DNA from: Lumbricus rubellus
Taxonomy: Eukaryota; Annelida; Clitellata; Crassiclitellata; Lumbricidae
Length of the DNA: 64,000 bases
Assembly: GCA_945859605.1 (NCBI GenBank)
Contig: OX243817.1
Coordinates: 26,940,303 to 27,004,302 of the forward strand
Direction of reading: 5' to 3'
The notes under the pieces: generated by a model
The model's input: only the letters and a program-made list of their open reading frames with translations
Databases searched by the model: none
Told to the model about the DNA's origin: nothing
In this document: positions 1-11,465 of the stretch, in pieces
Numbering within the stretch: position 1 is the first letter of the stretch
Layout: every line of letters starts with the position of its first letter
Made by a program: the position numbers and the translations under genes

Positions 1-88
1 TGATTGTACGGAAGACTCTCACTACCATGACAAATAAATAGATGAAGTAGATGCAGGCTGCCACTCCAGCAAGGATGATGAAAGTCAG
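1..88 (-). CDS. wls: wls-A exon 10 (truncated by window edge)
   Basis: Begins after a TTCAG acceptor with [19 protein letters not shown], a membrane span, then [10 protein letters not shown]. Copy B's matching exon is 144 nt, so 56 nt of this one lie outside the window. Confidence 0.9.
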   Translation of the reverse strand, partial: MTFIILAGVAACIYFIYLFVMVVRVFRTI

Positions 89-3000
89 CTGAACGAAAGG
101 TTAAGGGTCAGGCAAAACTTATATTCACAAATATATTTTTAATGCAAAATGAGTTCGAGAAGTGAACTCTGGAGAATTTGGACTGCGCTTTGATAACAGA
201 TGAATGCTTCATTCATTCGTTCATTAAATGAATTTTTTATAGCGCCTCTTCAAGAGGACTACACTTGTTGTCATTCTACGCAGTGTAATGCAAGCTCACC
301 TGTCAGATCTGCAATGCAAATAAATGCTACTTACTTACTTACTTACTTATTCAATCAATCAGTCGACAGAAAGAATATTACCACAAACAGCTCAAGTATC
401 CATGGTAGTTTTAAACAGATATGCTGGAGACACCCGGTTTTAACACCAAACTTTACATTTACAATGATGGCCATCAAAGATGGCCTGCTCTCAAAGAGAA
501 ACATAACCATTTTCTCTATGCAGAAATTAATTTAAAAAATTGTTTCAGCCTGGTTTTATGACTAACATTAGTAGACAATCTGAAAACTATAGAAAAACTA
601 AAAGTATTCAATAAAACTGGTTCCAACTTTGTGAATTGACAAAAAGTATACACCACAGTATTTGCCGACAGTGGTTGCCCAAATGCTGTAAAACGGATTG
701 GTCAACTGGATTCCACTGAAAACCAATCAAAATGCTTCTTATATACAATTAGTCGCAAACACATCTTCCATGCAAAACCGAAGCCACAAGAGCTACAGTA
801 CAGTTGTACAGTAGATATTTAAGACTAATAATGCATGATAAATCTATTTCAGTATGTTCAATCAATCAATCAATCAAACAATCAATCAATCAATCAAAAG
901 GAAGGCCTAAATGGATAAAGGATATCCTGCTAACTAGGAACACCAAATCATCGAATGGATTTTAGGTGTGTTTTGACCTTAACTAAACTTTACTGTTTGA
1001 ACATACAGTAATTAATTAAAGAAGAAAGCAACAAAGCAAAAGGAAGCAACATAAACTGAGAACAGCAAAACAACGAAAAGAAAACTGAGACAAGTCAGAA
1101 TATAATAAATAGTAAGTTAAATTATAGTGACATGCCAGAGTCAATAGAAATTAGTAAAACCAAGTAACAAGAAACAGCCAGAAGCAAACTCAGGAAAAGC
1201 ACCTGAAGCAAAAATTTCTTAAATAATGGCGTGCACATTGCCTTTATTCATCGATCACTGGTGAAGGTAAATCCTCCACAGGGCATACCAACACATGACA
1301 TCAGTTTACCTATAGTTCAAATTGACTTTTTCACACAAAAAATTAATTCCTAATCTCATCTGGCATATTTCTTCCAGGACAAAGGCTTTTAACAAAACAA
1401 CCTGGATTGGCCTGCTTGTTACACTGCACTTGGTGTCTAGGGTCCACTCCACTCTGTTCCTGCAGAATCTCAAAACTGTCCTACTCAGCCATAGGTGGGC
1501 CGGGAGCACTGCTGAAGTAGCTCACCTTGAAGAGGTGCTATAAAAACCTCCTAATTAATAACGATAATAATCTTATAATAATAATAATCTTAATAACCGT
1601 TTGTTCAATGTTTAACCCTTTAATGCCAGAGGGTATAGGACTTCCCATTATATCCCATACCATTTACTACCATCTCGACATTAAAGGGTTAACTTAAGTA
1701 AAGGGTCAGAGTCAAAACAACGCAAGATGCAGTTGATGGATTGTTCTTACCGTTCACACATTTCAAAGACGAAGAGACAGACACAGCCGAACCCAACGGG
1801 GCACAACTGCTTCCAGTAGTAGACAATGTGATTACGATTCATCTGATCCTGGATTAAAAACAATATTCAAACTTAAATATAATTTCTTTACAAATATAAA
1901 CACAATCATTATGGGGGGCAGATTATCTGCAAACTCGTGAGGAAAACTACAAAAATGTCCTTCTGACTCACTTTTTTCTGTCTCTTTTGGTAAAATACAC
2001 CAATGACTTACTAATGAGCCCACCCCCTGGAAGCTGAAGCTTAGGAAAAAATCCTGTGAATGTTTATAACCACATATAGTAATAAAATACAACTAAGTAC
2101 ATTCAGCCGCTCTTCTAAAAACTGAAGTGCAGTAACAAACGCCAAAGAAGCTGTAAGTCAGAGACAGAAACCAAGACCTGTATAAAAAAACGCATGCATA
2201 GTTAACTATAGTACGTTCAGTGATGAAATTATTGGAAATCACAGCTCCACGATCAATAGGACGCTGGAAATCACAGTTCCAAGGTCATTAGAAGATACTG
2301 TTGTTGAGGCACACAACCTAACATCTGGAAATTGAAAATGTTTTCTATAGCAATGCAGCTACAGCAGTTGAAGATGTCAAAATGGATGAACCGACCCTGA
2401 CGTGCTCTCCTGTGAAGATGACCCAGAAGCAGAAGAGAACGAAATAGAAGATGATTTGACGAATGTCGCTGTACAGCACCATGAATGGCATGTGGATCCA
2501 CAGCGTCAGCCAATCAACGGGTACTGGAAAAGAACATGAACAAGAACACGTCTAAACCAAATCACAACTACTACTTGTAGTACTTGTACAAGTAGTCTAT
2601 GGTAATGTATATGCTGATTTCAAAAGTGAAAGAATACCAAATAAATCTTTCTCACTTTTTGCCTTATCATATTGCGTTAGGATAGAACTAGAGCATTAAT
2701 TAATTTTTTAAAGTGTAAAAGTAGTCTAAGTAATGCACACGGTACACATACTTTACAAGATGAGTAATACTACAAAATCTCTTTGAGTCAGATTTCTAAA
2801 TTCTAACATCCTGTATTACTCCATCAAGTGAACAACGAGATATTTATCAATGAATTACTGTAACTTGAGACTGATAATTAATGCATATCAATCACATCTA
2901 AGGACATTTATAGGTCCATTATCCGGATACACACACACACCAGTGCCTGATGGCAGTTTGGAATAATATTGATGTCATCAAATAAGAAAGACGAAGAGCT

Positions 3001-6000
3001 CACTGTTCAGCAACGTAATTGCAGCACCAAGAGCAATCAGTGTCCTTGAAAAGAAAACAGCATTTCTTAACTCAACTTTGCTTCATTAAAAAGTTCAACA
3101 TTTACAAACAGTCATAAATCTGGTCAATATGTACGAAATGTGAAATCCAAACAGAAAAACGTAGAAATTGCAATAACATTCTAAAATATGCAGCAATGTA
3201 ACATGACCCCCAGTTCTAATGCAGAAATTACACCAATGTTAAAATCAAACTTCCATATACCCTAGTATAGGTCATTAACGATGTCCAAATGAACCATAAG
3301 GAATTTTTTCTTGTATGACCTCGGCTACAATATGACTGTGTACTGTACACATTTATGTGAGTGTCTGTCTTGTAATGGTCATATATAATTTTGACTGCAT
3401 AATTTTTTATATTTGTTTTACTTCAGTTGCCTGTAAAGCGTATTATGCACACTGCACAAACCTATGCCGAAACAGAAGAATTAAGTGCATGACCGGTTTT
3501 TCACTGAAATCACGGTAACAATGTCATCATTGACCCTGCTGTTATTGTTATAAATGTTGTTAATGTTGTCGTCAGTGTATGATATGTAGGATAGAACAGA
3601 GTGAACTGTCCTCAATGGCTCAGCTAAACTGACCACACCATTGAGAAGCATTGCAACCAGTCATTTAGGTTCCTCCACAAAGGTCTTTGCTTGTCTATTC
3701 CACCACTTTCCAACACACAAGTCACTATGTGCTTTGTAATTACGACACTCACTGTTCGAGGACATTTGGTTTGCGGTCCATGTGGTAAAGACGCCAGATG
3801 AACCAGACCAGCTCTATCGCAATCAGAGGAAAGACGAGAGTTTTGATGGAAAACCATACGATGGTAAAACCTTTATTTCGATGAATCACCTAGAGACAAG
3901 AAACACATGCTGATAAAAACATAAAACAATCTATGAATACGTTTAAAACCTTTTATAAGCAGGAATTTGCAAATATGTCACGACTCACAAGACTGAAATA
4001 TCGTAAACTCAATTTAATGTGAGGAAGAAATTTCGTTTGACCAAATCTCAACAAAGCTGAATAGAAACTCTGTCACAAGTAAAATAATCAACACAACCGA
4101 CAGACTTGATAACAGACTTGCAACATACTTGATAACAGACTTGCAACAGACTTGATAACAGACTTGCAACAGACTTGATAACAGACTTGCAACAGACTTG
4201 ATACATGTTACATAATGTGTTGGTTACCCCCCCCCCCCCCCACACACATACATGCATGCATGCAAGCACACATTACGCGTGTAAGTGCATGTATAATTGT
4301 ATATACAAATGTATATGAATGTATGCATATATGTATGACATTGCATGTCTGTATACATGTATCTATTCCAATCAAGACAACTCAGCAAACTTTCCAATTC
4401 CTTATAGTAACGCAACAGCTTTTATGGGCTTTAATGCATGCATGCATGATGCATATACACATACACCATACACATATATGTCAATAAATAAATGTATAGA
4501 TACAATATGCCAATATCCATAGATACAATACCAAAACAATAAAATACAATATGACAACAAACATGCATGGTATGCATATATAATAAATTATATACAAATA
4601 CAAACATACAAATGATACATACAGCTCTACTCGCATTGAATCGTGTATAAAATGGCGATGCAAGTTACCAGGTATCGAGGTGGAACACATATCTTACAAC
4701 CAATTTTTAGGCTTATATAGAGCAAGTAAGAGTGACATGCAAGAATTGCTCGATGACTTACGTAAGCCCAGACTTCCTTGATCGGTCCGAGATTCGCGTT
4801 GAGACCACCTGGAAAGCGAAGGTTGATGAGGTAGAACTTGTGATGGACGCTTCCCAACTCGAACAGCGGCATTAAGCCACAGCTCAGTTCTGAATTGGCC
4901 TTCATCAACAGAGATCAACATCCGAGCTCAAACAGTGGCCTCAATTCAGGATCTGTGTGCTCACTGAATATACAGTCTCCAGATTGTCTCAGTTCATCCT
5001 CTTCAGTCAATTCAAGTCCTATAGTTTCTATCCTATATAAATGCAGTGCTCAGTTACCTTCAGTGCTAAAAGTGTAAAAAAAAGAAGTGCCTGGGCACCC
5101 CTTACCTTTCCAAAAGAAGTGCCCGGACGTCCCTTACATTTTCAGATGTGCTGGCCCAAATAAGTGACAGGACGGCATAGAGATTTGAAAATAAGTGCCA
5201 GGACGCCGTCCATGACGGTCCTACCACACTTTAAACCCATGTTACTTTGCAGCTAGTTATTCATATTAGTAGCCATGCTTGCATTTTTCAGTTCAAATGT
5301 CTCCCTTCGAACCAATTACGAAAACTAAACAGCTACGAAACTAACCAGCATGCTAACTAACACTGCGAGGTCCTAAAATGAGCTACATGCCTTGTTAACA
5401 ATATAACTGACTGAGAGCTAAAAGTGTCTTGAAATAATAAATTGCTCCTTTAGCAGTGGGACTGTTCCACAAGCCATAAAAATAGCTAAAGTGGTGCCAA
5501 TACTAAAAAAGGGTGATAAGGACAATGTAACCAATTACAGACCCATTTCCGTTCTTCCTTACTTCTCCAAGTTCTATGAAAAACTTATGTATAATCGACT
5601 CTATGGCTATGTTAAAAACTCTCACATCATTTATCCATCTCAGCATGGATTTCAACCTGGTCGCTCCCCCTACATGGCCCTATTAAATATGCAGGACATG
5701 ATTTCTAAGGCTATTGAAAATAATGAATACTCAGTGGGAGTCTTCTTCGACCTCGCTAAAGAGTTTGATACTGTAGATCATAATATTTTGCTTAAAAAAT
5801 TAGACAACTATGGAATTAGGGGGACACAGCGCAGATGGCTCGCCAGCTATTTTGAGAGCCGTACACAAAGAGTTCTCTGTAATGGTGTCCTATCTGAGCT
5901 AGGGTTGATCAAATATGGAGTTCCTCAAGGCTCCAACCTCAAACCACTTCTCTTCCTGCATTATATTAATGACCTGGCCAATGTCTCTCCAACAATGTCT

Positions 6001-9000
6001 TTTTTAATTCTATTTGCTGATGATACCAACGTTTTTTAGATCTACTCTAATGATTCTTGACAGACGTTATTTCAAACTGTGAACGTTGAGCTATCAAGCA
6101 TAGCTGCTTGGTTCTATGCAAATAGACTCACCCTTAATTTAGAAAAAAACTTTATTTTATTCTAATCCCACCGGAAAATAAACCCCAGTGACAATCTTTG
6201 TTTGCTTATTGATGATGTTTCCATCAATCAAGTTGAGTCAATGAAATTCTTAGGTGTGCATATAGATCAACATTTGACCTGGAAAGTTCATATTAATCAA
6301 ATTGCAGCTAAAATTGCTAAGAACATTGGTATTATTTCCCGCATTGCTTATATCTTACCAAAGACAATTAGAATGAATTTATATTATACCCTCGTCTACC
6401 CCTACCTCACGTATTGCAACCTGGTTTGGGCATCGACATACGAATCTAGGCTTCATAATCTTATTATCTTACAGAAGAGGGCTGTTTGTTTAATTGCAGG
6501 TTGGAAATAGACCAGATAAAGGATCTCCAAATTTGCGAGTTCTTCTTTCGATTCGAACACGGTCTCCTTCCTTCAGTATGCCTCTGGCATTCGTTCGCAT
6601 TTCACTAGGAATTCATCTGTATATCGCCCTGTCAAAGCTCAATCTAACACTAGGCGTTTTACTGTTAAATTTTATGTGCCCACTAAAGTATGGAACACAA
6701 AACCAGTAGATATTCGTCAATCCATTAGTCTGCAGGTATTTAAAAAGAGAATTCGTGCTTTTCTACTTTCCTCTGATAAATCTACTTAAAATGCACATGA
6801 CCACATGTAGTTAAGGATTTACTTAAGTACGTAGTGAAGTTTTTTTCTACTTGCTTTTGACAATTTAAACTGTTATGCAATCTGTCATCGCCTAATTTGT
6901 TTTAGTTTCTTTCTTTTCGGCTATCTTTGTTAATTTTTCTTGGGAATTTTTTACTTGGGTGTCATAATGGAACACGTCATAAGAAATTTCTGGTAAACTC
7001 GATGCTTAGAATAATAATAATACAGCAGCTGGGAATAAGATTGGAAGAGTAGTGCACCTCAACAACACAGCTGAGTTGGCGCAGTTCCATGGAGCTGGCG
7101 ATCTCCGTCCAAACTCTTTCGTTATCACCGCTGTTACTGTAGCCAAGACGAGCGTTGATTGCCATGTCAACAGTTGTGTTATGCTCCAGTTTCTCTATGT
7201 AATACAACATTCAAATCTGACTAGATAATGGAACGGGAAACAACAAGAAACTATAAGAAACAATACTACTAACAATTGTATCAGTTTTGAAACGCTGCAA
7301 GTCTTTTAACAAGAATAAAGTTAACAACAGAAATAACTTTATGATAAAGATACAATGAAAACAGAAAAAGTCTGCAGGAACATTAACAATGTTGGATTTA
7401 CAGTAAACAGCAACATATAAAAAAGTACTTTAACATATGTCATCAAGTCCTGGAATGCTGGAAGTAGAAATATCACGAAAGAACTGACAGGACACAATCA
7501 AAGGGGACTTGAGATGTCTGAAGATGTCATGGGAGGATGCTGAAGAACTGGCAATGGACAGGGACGAGCGGAGGAAGTGCACTGCCTGATGTGCAGACAT
7601 GCACGGGAAGGAATAAGTTCTACTAAGTCCTAAAGTGAACTTTCTGCTATGCTAAAAATTCATTTAATTTCGGTATAGGGCACAGCAATAATCTTATCTT
7701 ACATTACGAAGATTGTAATAAACTGGACTCATCTCATGTCATTAGGTGGCATTGCTATCGCACTAAATACTAAAACATGTGGCTGCCATGTTTATTGACT
7801 CAATACAATTCAGAAGGTGCACGGTGCGACTATAGCGCTACATGTGTTAAGAACATGGCTGCCGGTGGAAACTGCTTATAAGACAATTTGCAAAATTTGC
7901 CTATTGTTTTCCTACATTTAGTAAATTGTCATATGGATTCAAATCTCTATGTAATGAAAGTGGGGTGCTGTTCAAATGCGACCCGCAAGCTTGTGGCCTG
8001 CTGGATTGCTGTTCAAATTCTTTCCCACTATCTTAGAATGAGCAAACACATCTAGTCATTTTTCATTACTAAATGACAAATAAACAATAGAAATGTGTTT
8101 GCTGATTAGTCACCCTGGCCTTCCATGTCGTCCATCACAATCTATCTATTACTAAATGACAAATAAACAATAGAAATATGTCTGCTGATTAGTCACCCTG
8201 GCCTTCCATGTCGTCCATCACGATGTGTAGAACAGTGACCATGCTCTGGTGAAGTCGTGACATCTCCAGGTCTCTTCCACTGCGTGGAAGCGGAAACTGA
8301 AAGGCGAAGACAAGGTCATCTGCGCTGGCCATCGGGAACTGCTTCATGATATCTGCCACAGAGCTGTATGGCTGACTGCATCTCCCGTGTTTTCCACGTG
8401 GATAGAACCAGGCAGGCTCCGATTTGTCTGCTCTCTCGTCCACACAGATGTTTGACAAAAGCTGTCGCACATTGTTTGGTGATGGAGCTACATTCAAAGA
8501 ACAATTAGCATTGTTAGTCTACAAACAATGCAATAATAAAGCAATGCATGTTTACATTGTTTTCCGTAAGCCAGCAGCATCTTAGGTCCATCCATACATT
8601 ACGTAAGCAAAAAATTATATTATCTACATCCCCATTAGGCAAAGAGGCCAAAGAGGAAACCAGAGAGAAACTGGAACTAAAAATTGACTTCTTCGGCCAA
8701 ACATTGACCATTCAGTCATCTTCTTTATTTGTCTCGTAAATTGTTTTCCAACAAGTAAGTCCTGTTTACTCATAATACCTTGCTTCAAGATGGCATCCTT
8801 TTTATTGCAGTGCTCTTCATGTATTGTATTGTATCTATGCATTGCACCTCCAACCTTTCTCATGATAATTATAATGTCACAAATAGAGCCCTGTTAAAAA
8901 CGCTTCTTTCTAATAAGATGCAATTGATGCAAGGATCCCAAAGTTAATTCACCAGCATAACAAAATCATTAACATACTGCAACACAGCATTTCACATTGA

Positions 9001-10949
9001 TGCACCCAGTGGTTAAACAGCCCATGCATTATATAATTACAGGTAATAATAATTTCAATTGATTACACTAACAATAAGGACGCTCAACTACCCTGTTGTC
9101 TCATCCTTCATAATTCTAATTCAACATACTAGACTGACAGCAGTTTCATAAACATCAGAGTATGACTCAACATTAAATGTTCAGTCTATCAGCAAATTCA
9201 GATTGGAAGCCATCCAGGTTAGTTTAAACAATCTGAAAGATGGATGATGATTCTGATGATAAGGGAAATATGACCCAACAACCATAAATGTCAGGCTAAT
9301 AATAATCTAAATACGAAAGATCCATATGACGAGCAATGACAGGCCAGGCAAAAGCAATGGTCAGACAGACAGCACATTCAAAACCTCTAATTTCATACAA
9401 AAGATAAGATGGAAAGGACATGAATTGAAGCCCATGGAAGAGTAGGAAAAGTAGCAACATTGGTATGTTGCTGTTGCAGTGCAATATATCTAAGGAAGGA
9501 AGCGGCGGCCTTAATACAACTGGCTGTATCAATATTGGACAAGTGGGAAGCTCTTGTGGCAGGCACCAGCCGACCGCCAGCCAACTAAAGCTCACTTGAG
9601 AAACGGATGTGTATATATGGGATACTGATAGCCTTGCATCCGTTCATTCAGAGAAGGTATACAGACAGACAATCCATATACTAGTTAATGTTAGTCAACA
9701 ATACAACTGAAACCATGGCTTCACAAGAATTCTAAAGTTCACAGAATCAACTAAACTGGGCTAGTGGGGCTACAGCCGCCAGGGCTACAGCCGCCAAGCA
9801 CCGACTCTCACTGTCACAATCACGTCCTAAAAGTTGGAGGGGGGGTACCATAATGAATCACGTCCTAAAAGTTGGGAGAACATAATAATAAAGTTAGGGG
9901 ACCACTCAAAAGTTGGGGGATGCGTCCCGTGGGTCCCATAGGGTGGTTGCACCTATGCTCACTGTCTACAGGAGCCTCACTGTCTGTGTTAGGTCTAGTA
10001 GAACTATTGGTGGCAGTGTGCCTATACGGATCTGGTAGGACAGCTAGTCTGTGTTAGCTATTGGACATTCATCTACCATTAAAGAAACAAATCAACTGGA
10101 ACCAGATCACCACAGGATCAATAGGAAACTGCATTGATTGATCCACTGGATTTTTTTACAAATCAACCAATAAAAAATAATACACTGTTCTTTCAATAGT
10201 CCTTTCAATTGAACAAAGTATCTTTAAATAATTTATGTGAACTACTACTTTTAGTTTTTGTGTGTAATGACATGCTGTTATTATAAACAAACGAGAAAGT
10301 TCCAATGGTACTAGTCAGAATAACTTCATAACTTAGTTAATAGTGGTACTGTGTGAATTTGATATCGAGTGACAAAGTCAGGTTTCAATTGTGTAATAAG
10401 ACCAACTTTTTGGGTTCCTGAAGGCAACCCGGGGACCAAAAATCCGATATGCATTCCTAATAGGCTACTACTGTCATACGTAACATAACAGTTCAGAATT
10501 TAAAACATCCAAGTCTAATGGACAGTGATGCACAGAGATTTCAGATACTCTTTGGCAACACATTTCATCATTTTGAGGCTACCTCCATAAAACCGATTTA
10601 CATTGAGCAATCACACCTTCAAGCAATCAAGATGATCGTTAAGCTGCTTGTAATCTAGATCAAAGAACGCCGCGACTACGGAGCCCCTAAAGGGACATGA
10701 AAGCAAAATATTTTGTCGTGCGCACGAGTTACTAAGTCGTTCGAACGACATACAATATTTTGCATTCATGTCCCTTTAGGGGCTCCGTACATTAGGGGCT
10801 CCGTACGCAACAGACATTGAATCCAAGTCGGAAAATGACTCACCAATCAAGCCTCCGATCAGAAAGAAGCCGACCTGCAAAACAAACATAATGACCGCAA
10901 AAGCGATAAGTTTCCGATTGCTCAGCGTCTCTAGAATGACTCCAGCCAT
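1..10949 (-). CDS. wls: wntless copy A (partial, 3' end outside window)
   Basis: This is the multi-exon gene for a Wntless/Evi/GPR177 homologue, the multipass protein that binds lipidated Wnt in the secretory pathway and escorts it to the plasma membrane. Coding exons on the minus strand are 10949-10844, 8487-8197, 7194-7058, 4899-4762, 3889-3753, 3044-3004, 2523-2396, 1848-1751, 715-652 and 88 to beyond 1. Every border is GT-AG and the phases agree. Family landmarks are the start [19 protein letters not shown] in the lumenal domain, YSDIRQ, GEH and LTNPFYSIW. Exons 10 (rest) to 13 lie left of the window. It is a tandem paralogue of the complete copy at 14240-31061. Changes unlike the family include RNK in place of P/QNGG at the start of exon 5 and DIRQI in place of DIRQG. 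No stop or frameshift is seen in the visible part. Family identity is firm; function of this copy is inferred. Confidence 0.93.
652..715 (-). CDS. wls: wls-A exon 9 (64-nt loop exon)
   Basis: Encodes [20 protein letters not shown], a family hallmark. The acceptor is TTTTCAG. The donor GTATAC is weak but keeps phase 0, and copy B has GTATCC at the same place. Confidence 0.85.
1390..1545 (+). repeat. SINE 3'-like fragment shared by both wls copies
   Basis: Sequence ending CTTGAAGAGGTGCTATAAAA resembles the 3' part of the tRNA-derived SINEs at 52830 and 53658. The same fragment is at 20235-20400 in copy B, so it predates the duplication. Confidence 0.6.
1751..1848 (-). CDS. wls: wls-A exon 8 (membrane span)
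   Basis: Encodes [20 protein letters not shown] and [19 protein letters not shown] donor, phase 2. Confidence 0.92.
2396..2523 (-). CDS. wls: wls-A exon 7 (membrane spans)
   Basis: Encodes [20 protein letters not shown], then [20 protein letters not shown] and HVR. Ends in phase 0 at AGG/GTCGGT. The earlier GT (after GEH) is less likely because it would lose two residues present in the family. Confidence 0.9.
3004..3044 (-). CDS. wls: wls-A exon 6 (41-nt micro-exon)
   Basis: Encodes [13 protein letters not shown], part of a membrane span. It fits phase 2 upstream and phase 1 downstream, and the same length is kept in copy B. Confidence 0.88.
3753..3889 (-). CDS. wls: wls-A exon 5 (TM2 region)
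   Basis: Encodes [18 protein letters not shown] followed by the hydrophobic span [16 protein letters not shown] and DRKPNVLEQ. Ends in phase 2 at GTGAGT. The RNKG here replaces PNGG in copy B, which is the family-like form. Confidence 0.92.
4100..4640. repeat. Simple-sequence expansion in wls-A intron 4
   Basis: A 23-bp tandem unit (ACTTGATAACAG plus ACTTGCAACAG) runs about 4100-4202. It is followed by a C run, CA and CATG repeats, and ATGTATG-rich DNA. Copy B has only a short remnant of the 23-bp repeat near 22600-22650. Confidence 0.8.
4762..4899 (-). CDS. wls: wls-A exon 4 (lumenal domain)
   Basis: 46 codons, phase 0 at both ends, with a GTAAGT donor. Contains [15 protein letters not shown] and NLRFPG, the most recognisable lumenal block of the WLS family. 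Confidence 0.92.
5060..6960 (+). mobile_element. Degenerate non-LTR retrotransposon (RT domain) in wls-A intron 3
   Basis: The stretch 5491-6039 encodes a reverse transcriptase fragment with non-LTR landmarks: [27 protein letters not shown] and the catalytic FADD. An in-frame stop follows FADDTNVF, and the reading frame breaks again near 6160 and 6510. A later block (6202-6510) has [14 protein letters not shown] and the downstream connection region. The insertion is absent from copy B, whose intron 3 is about 440 bp, so it landed after the gene duplication or was lost from B. Jockey/CR1-like by eye; the clade is not settled. Confidence 0.88.
5080..5225. repeat. Short degenerate repeats at the 5' side of the intron 3 insertion
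   Basis: AAGTGCC followed by GGACG or GGGCACC recurs four times, roughly every 35-45 bp. It may be the 5' UTR of the retroelement or a separate insertion. Confidence 0.4.
7058..7194 (-). CDS. wls: wls-A exon 3 (lumenal domain)
   Basis: Encodes [19 protein letters not shown], then [19 protein letters not shown]. The NTT is a possible glycosylation site. The acceptor is TAG/AG and the exon ends in phase 0 at a GTGCAC donor. It is two codons longer than the copy B exon, in a loop that differs between copies. Confidence 0.9.
7440..7645 (+). mobile_element. LINE ORF2 C-terminal tail remnant (copy A intron 2)
   Basis: Matches the copy B fragment at 23765-23950. Its degraded reading frame corresponds to a LINE tail. 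Presence in both copies means the insertion predates the wntless duplication. Confidence 0.65.
8065..8230 (-). repeat. 83-bp tandem duplication across the wls-A exon 2 donor
   Basis: An 83-bp unit beginning ATTACTAAATGAC occurs twice in a row (8065-8147 and 8148-8230). It carries the last part of exon 2 and its GT donor, so a decoy 5' splice site (GT at 8113-8112) sits 83 bp inside the intron. Copy B has one unit only. Confidence 0.88.
8197..8487 (-). CDS. wls: wls-A exon 2 (lumenal domain)
   Basis: Encodes the start of the large lumenal domain ([35 protein letters not shown]). It is phase 1 at both ends. About a dozen residues differ from copy B, including SQPY where B has GGRD, and B is two codons longer. 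The 3' end with its donor is copied again just downstream, at about 8065-8147. Confidence 0.92.
9815..9957. mobile_element. 143-bp insertion with 8-bp target duplication in wls-A intron 1
   Basis: CTCACTGT occurs at 9807-9814 and again at 9958-9965, bracketing 143 bp that copy B lacks. The inner sequence starts CA and ends TG. Its right end (CCCGTGGGTCCCATAGGGTG and on to ACCTATG) recurs at about 43968-44022. hAT-like by target-site length; the terminal repeats are poor. Confidence 0.7.
10677..10805. mobile_element. 129-bp foldback element in wls-A intron 1
   Basis: TACGGAGCCCCTAAAGGGAC at the left is inverted at the right (TAGGGGCTCCGTA), with long matching arms around a short centre. The right end carries an extra copy of the terminal motif. 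Flanks CGCGAC and CGCAAC look like a 6-bp target duplication with one change. Copy B has the empty site at about 30919. Confidence 0.85.
10844..10949 (-). CDS. wls: wls-A exon 1 (start codon, TM1)
   Basis: The ATG is at 10949. The exon encodes [13 protein letters not shown] followed by a hydrophobic segment ([20 protein letters not shown]), the first membrane span or signal anchor. It ends in phase 1 at a GTGAGT donor. The start is chosen because the same ATG is kept in copy B and matches the family N-terminus. Confidence 0.92.
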
Positions 10950-11240
10950 CTTTTATAAGTTTTCAACGAGCTTGCTGCTTATTAAACGCAAACGTAGAAC
11001 TGCAAACGCGATTCTTTGGGATAAACCGACCAACAACTGTGAGAACCAGTCTTAGGGAAGAACTACTTCACCGCACAAGTGGATGATAGGCCTACTTTAA
11101 TGTACAATGAATCGTCGCCATCTGTCGACTATTCTATACAACTGTGGCCATCTGCCGATTGAAATACGACAGATGACGATTATATCAAACGACTTGCATC
11201 TATAGCCAGCTATTCAAATGCTCAATATGTAGCTTGGTAG
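10950..11240 (-). promoter_or_regulatory. Duplicated 5' flank / probable promoter of wls-A
   Basis: About 290 bp upstream of the ATG aligns with 31062-31430 upstream of copy B, including the 5' UTR. The end of similarity marks the edge of the duplicated unit. No clear TATA box was seen. Copy B has about 80 bp here (around 31280-31360) that copy A lacks. Confidence 0.5.
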
Positions 11241-11378
11241 ATCATTATAAAGTAAGCTATTAACAGATTGGGTCTGTCAATTATTGTGTAGACCTAATGT
11301 ACTTTTTTTAATCCATATTAGGACCTATCTATAGGCGGCGCCTTAGCTTTAGGAGAAAGTGTATGTAGAGTTCATAGA

Positions 11379-11465
11379 CGTAGGGAGGGAGGGAGGGAGG
11401 GAGGGAGGGAGGGAGGGAGGGAGGGAGGGAGGGAGGGAGGGAGGGAGAGAGGGAGGGAGGGAGGG
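11379..11465. repeat. (GGGA)n microsatellite
   Basis: Near-perfect GGGA repeat of roughly 20 units. The open frame reading GREGGREGG across it is an artefact. Confidence 0.97.

Noticed and set aside
4048..4522. Several overlapping open frames rich in Cys, His, Thr and Tyr
   Set aside because: They come from CA, CATG and 23-bp tandem repeats in wls-A intron 4.
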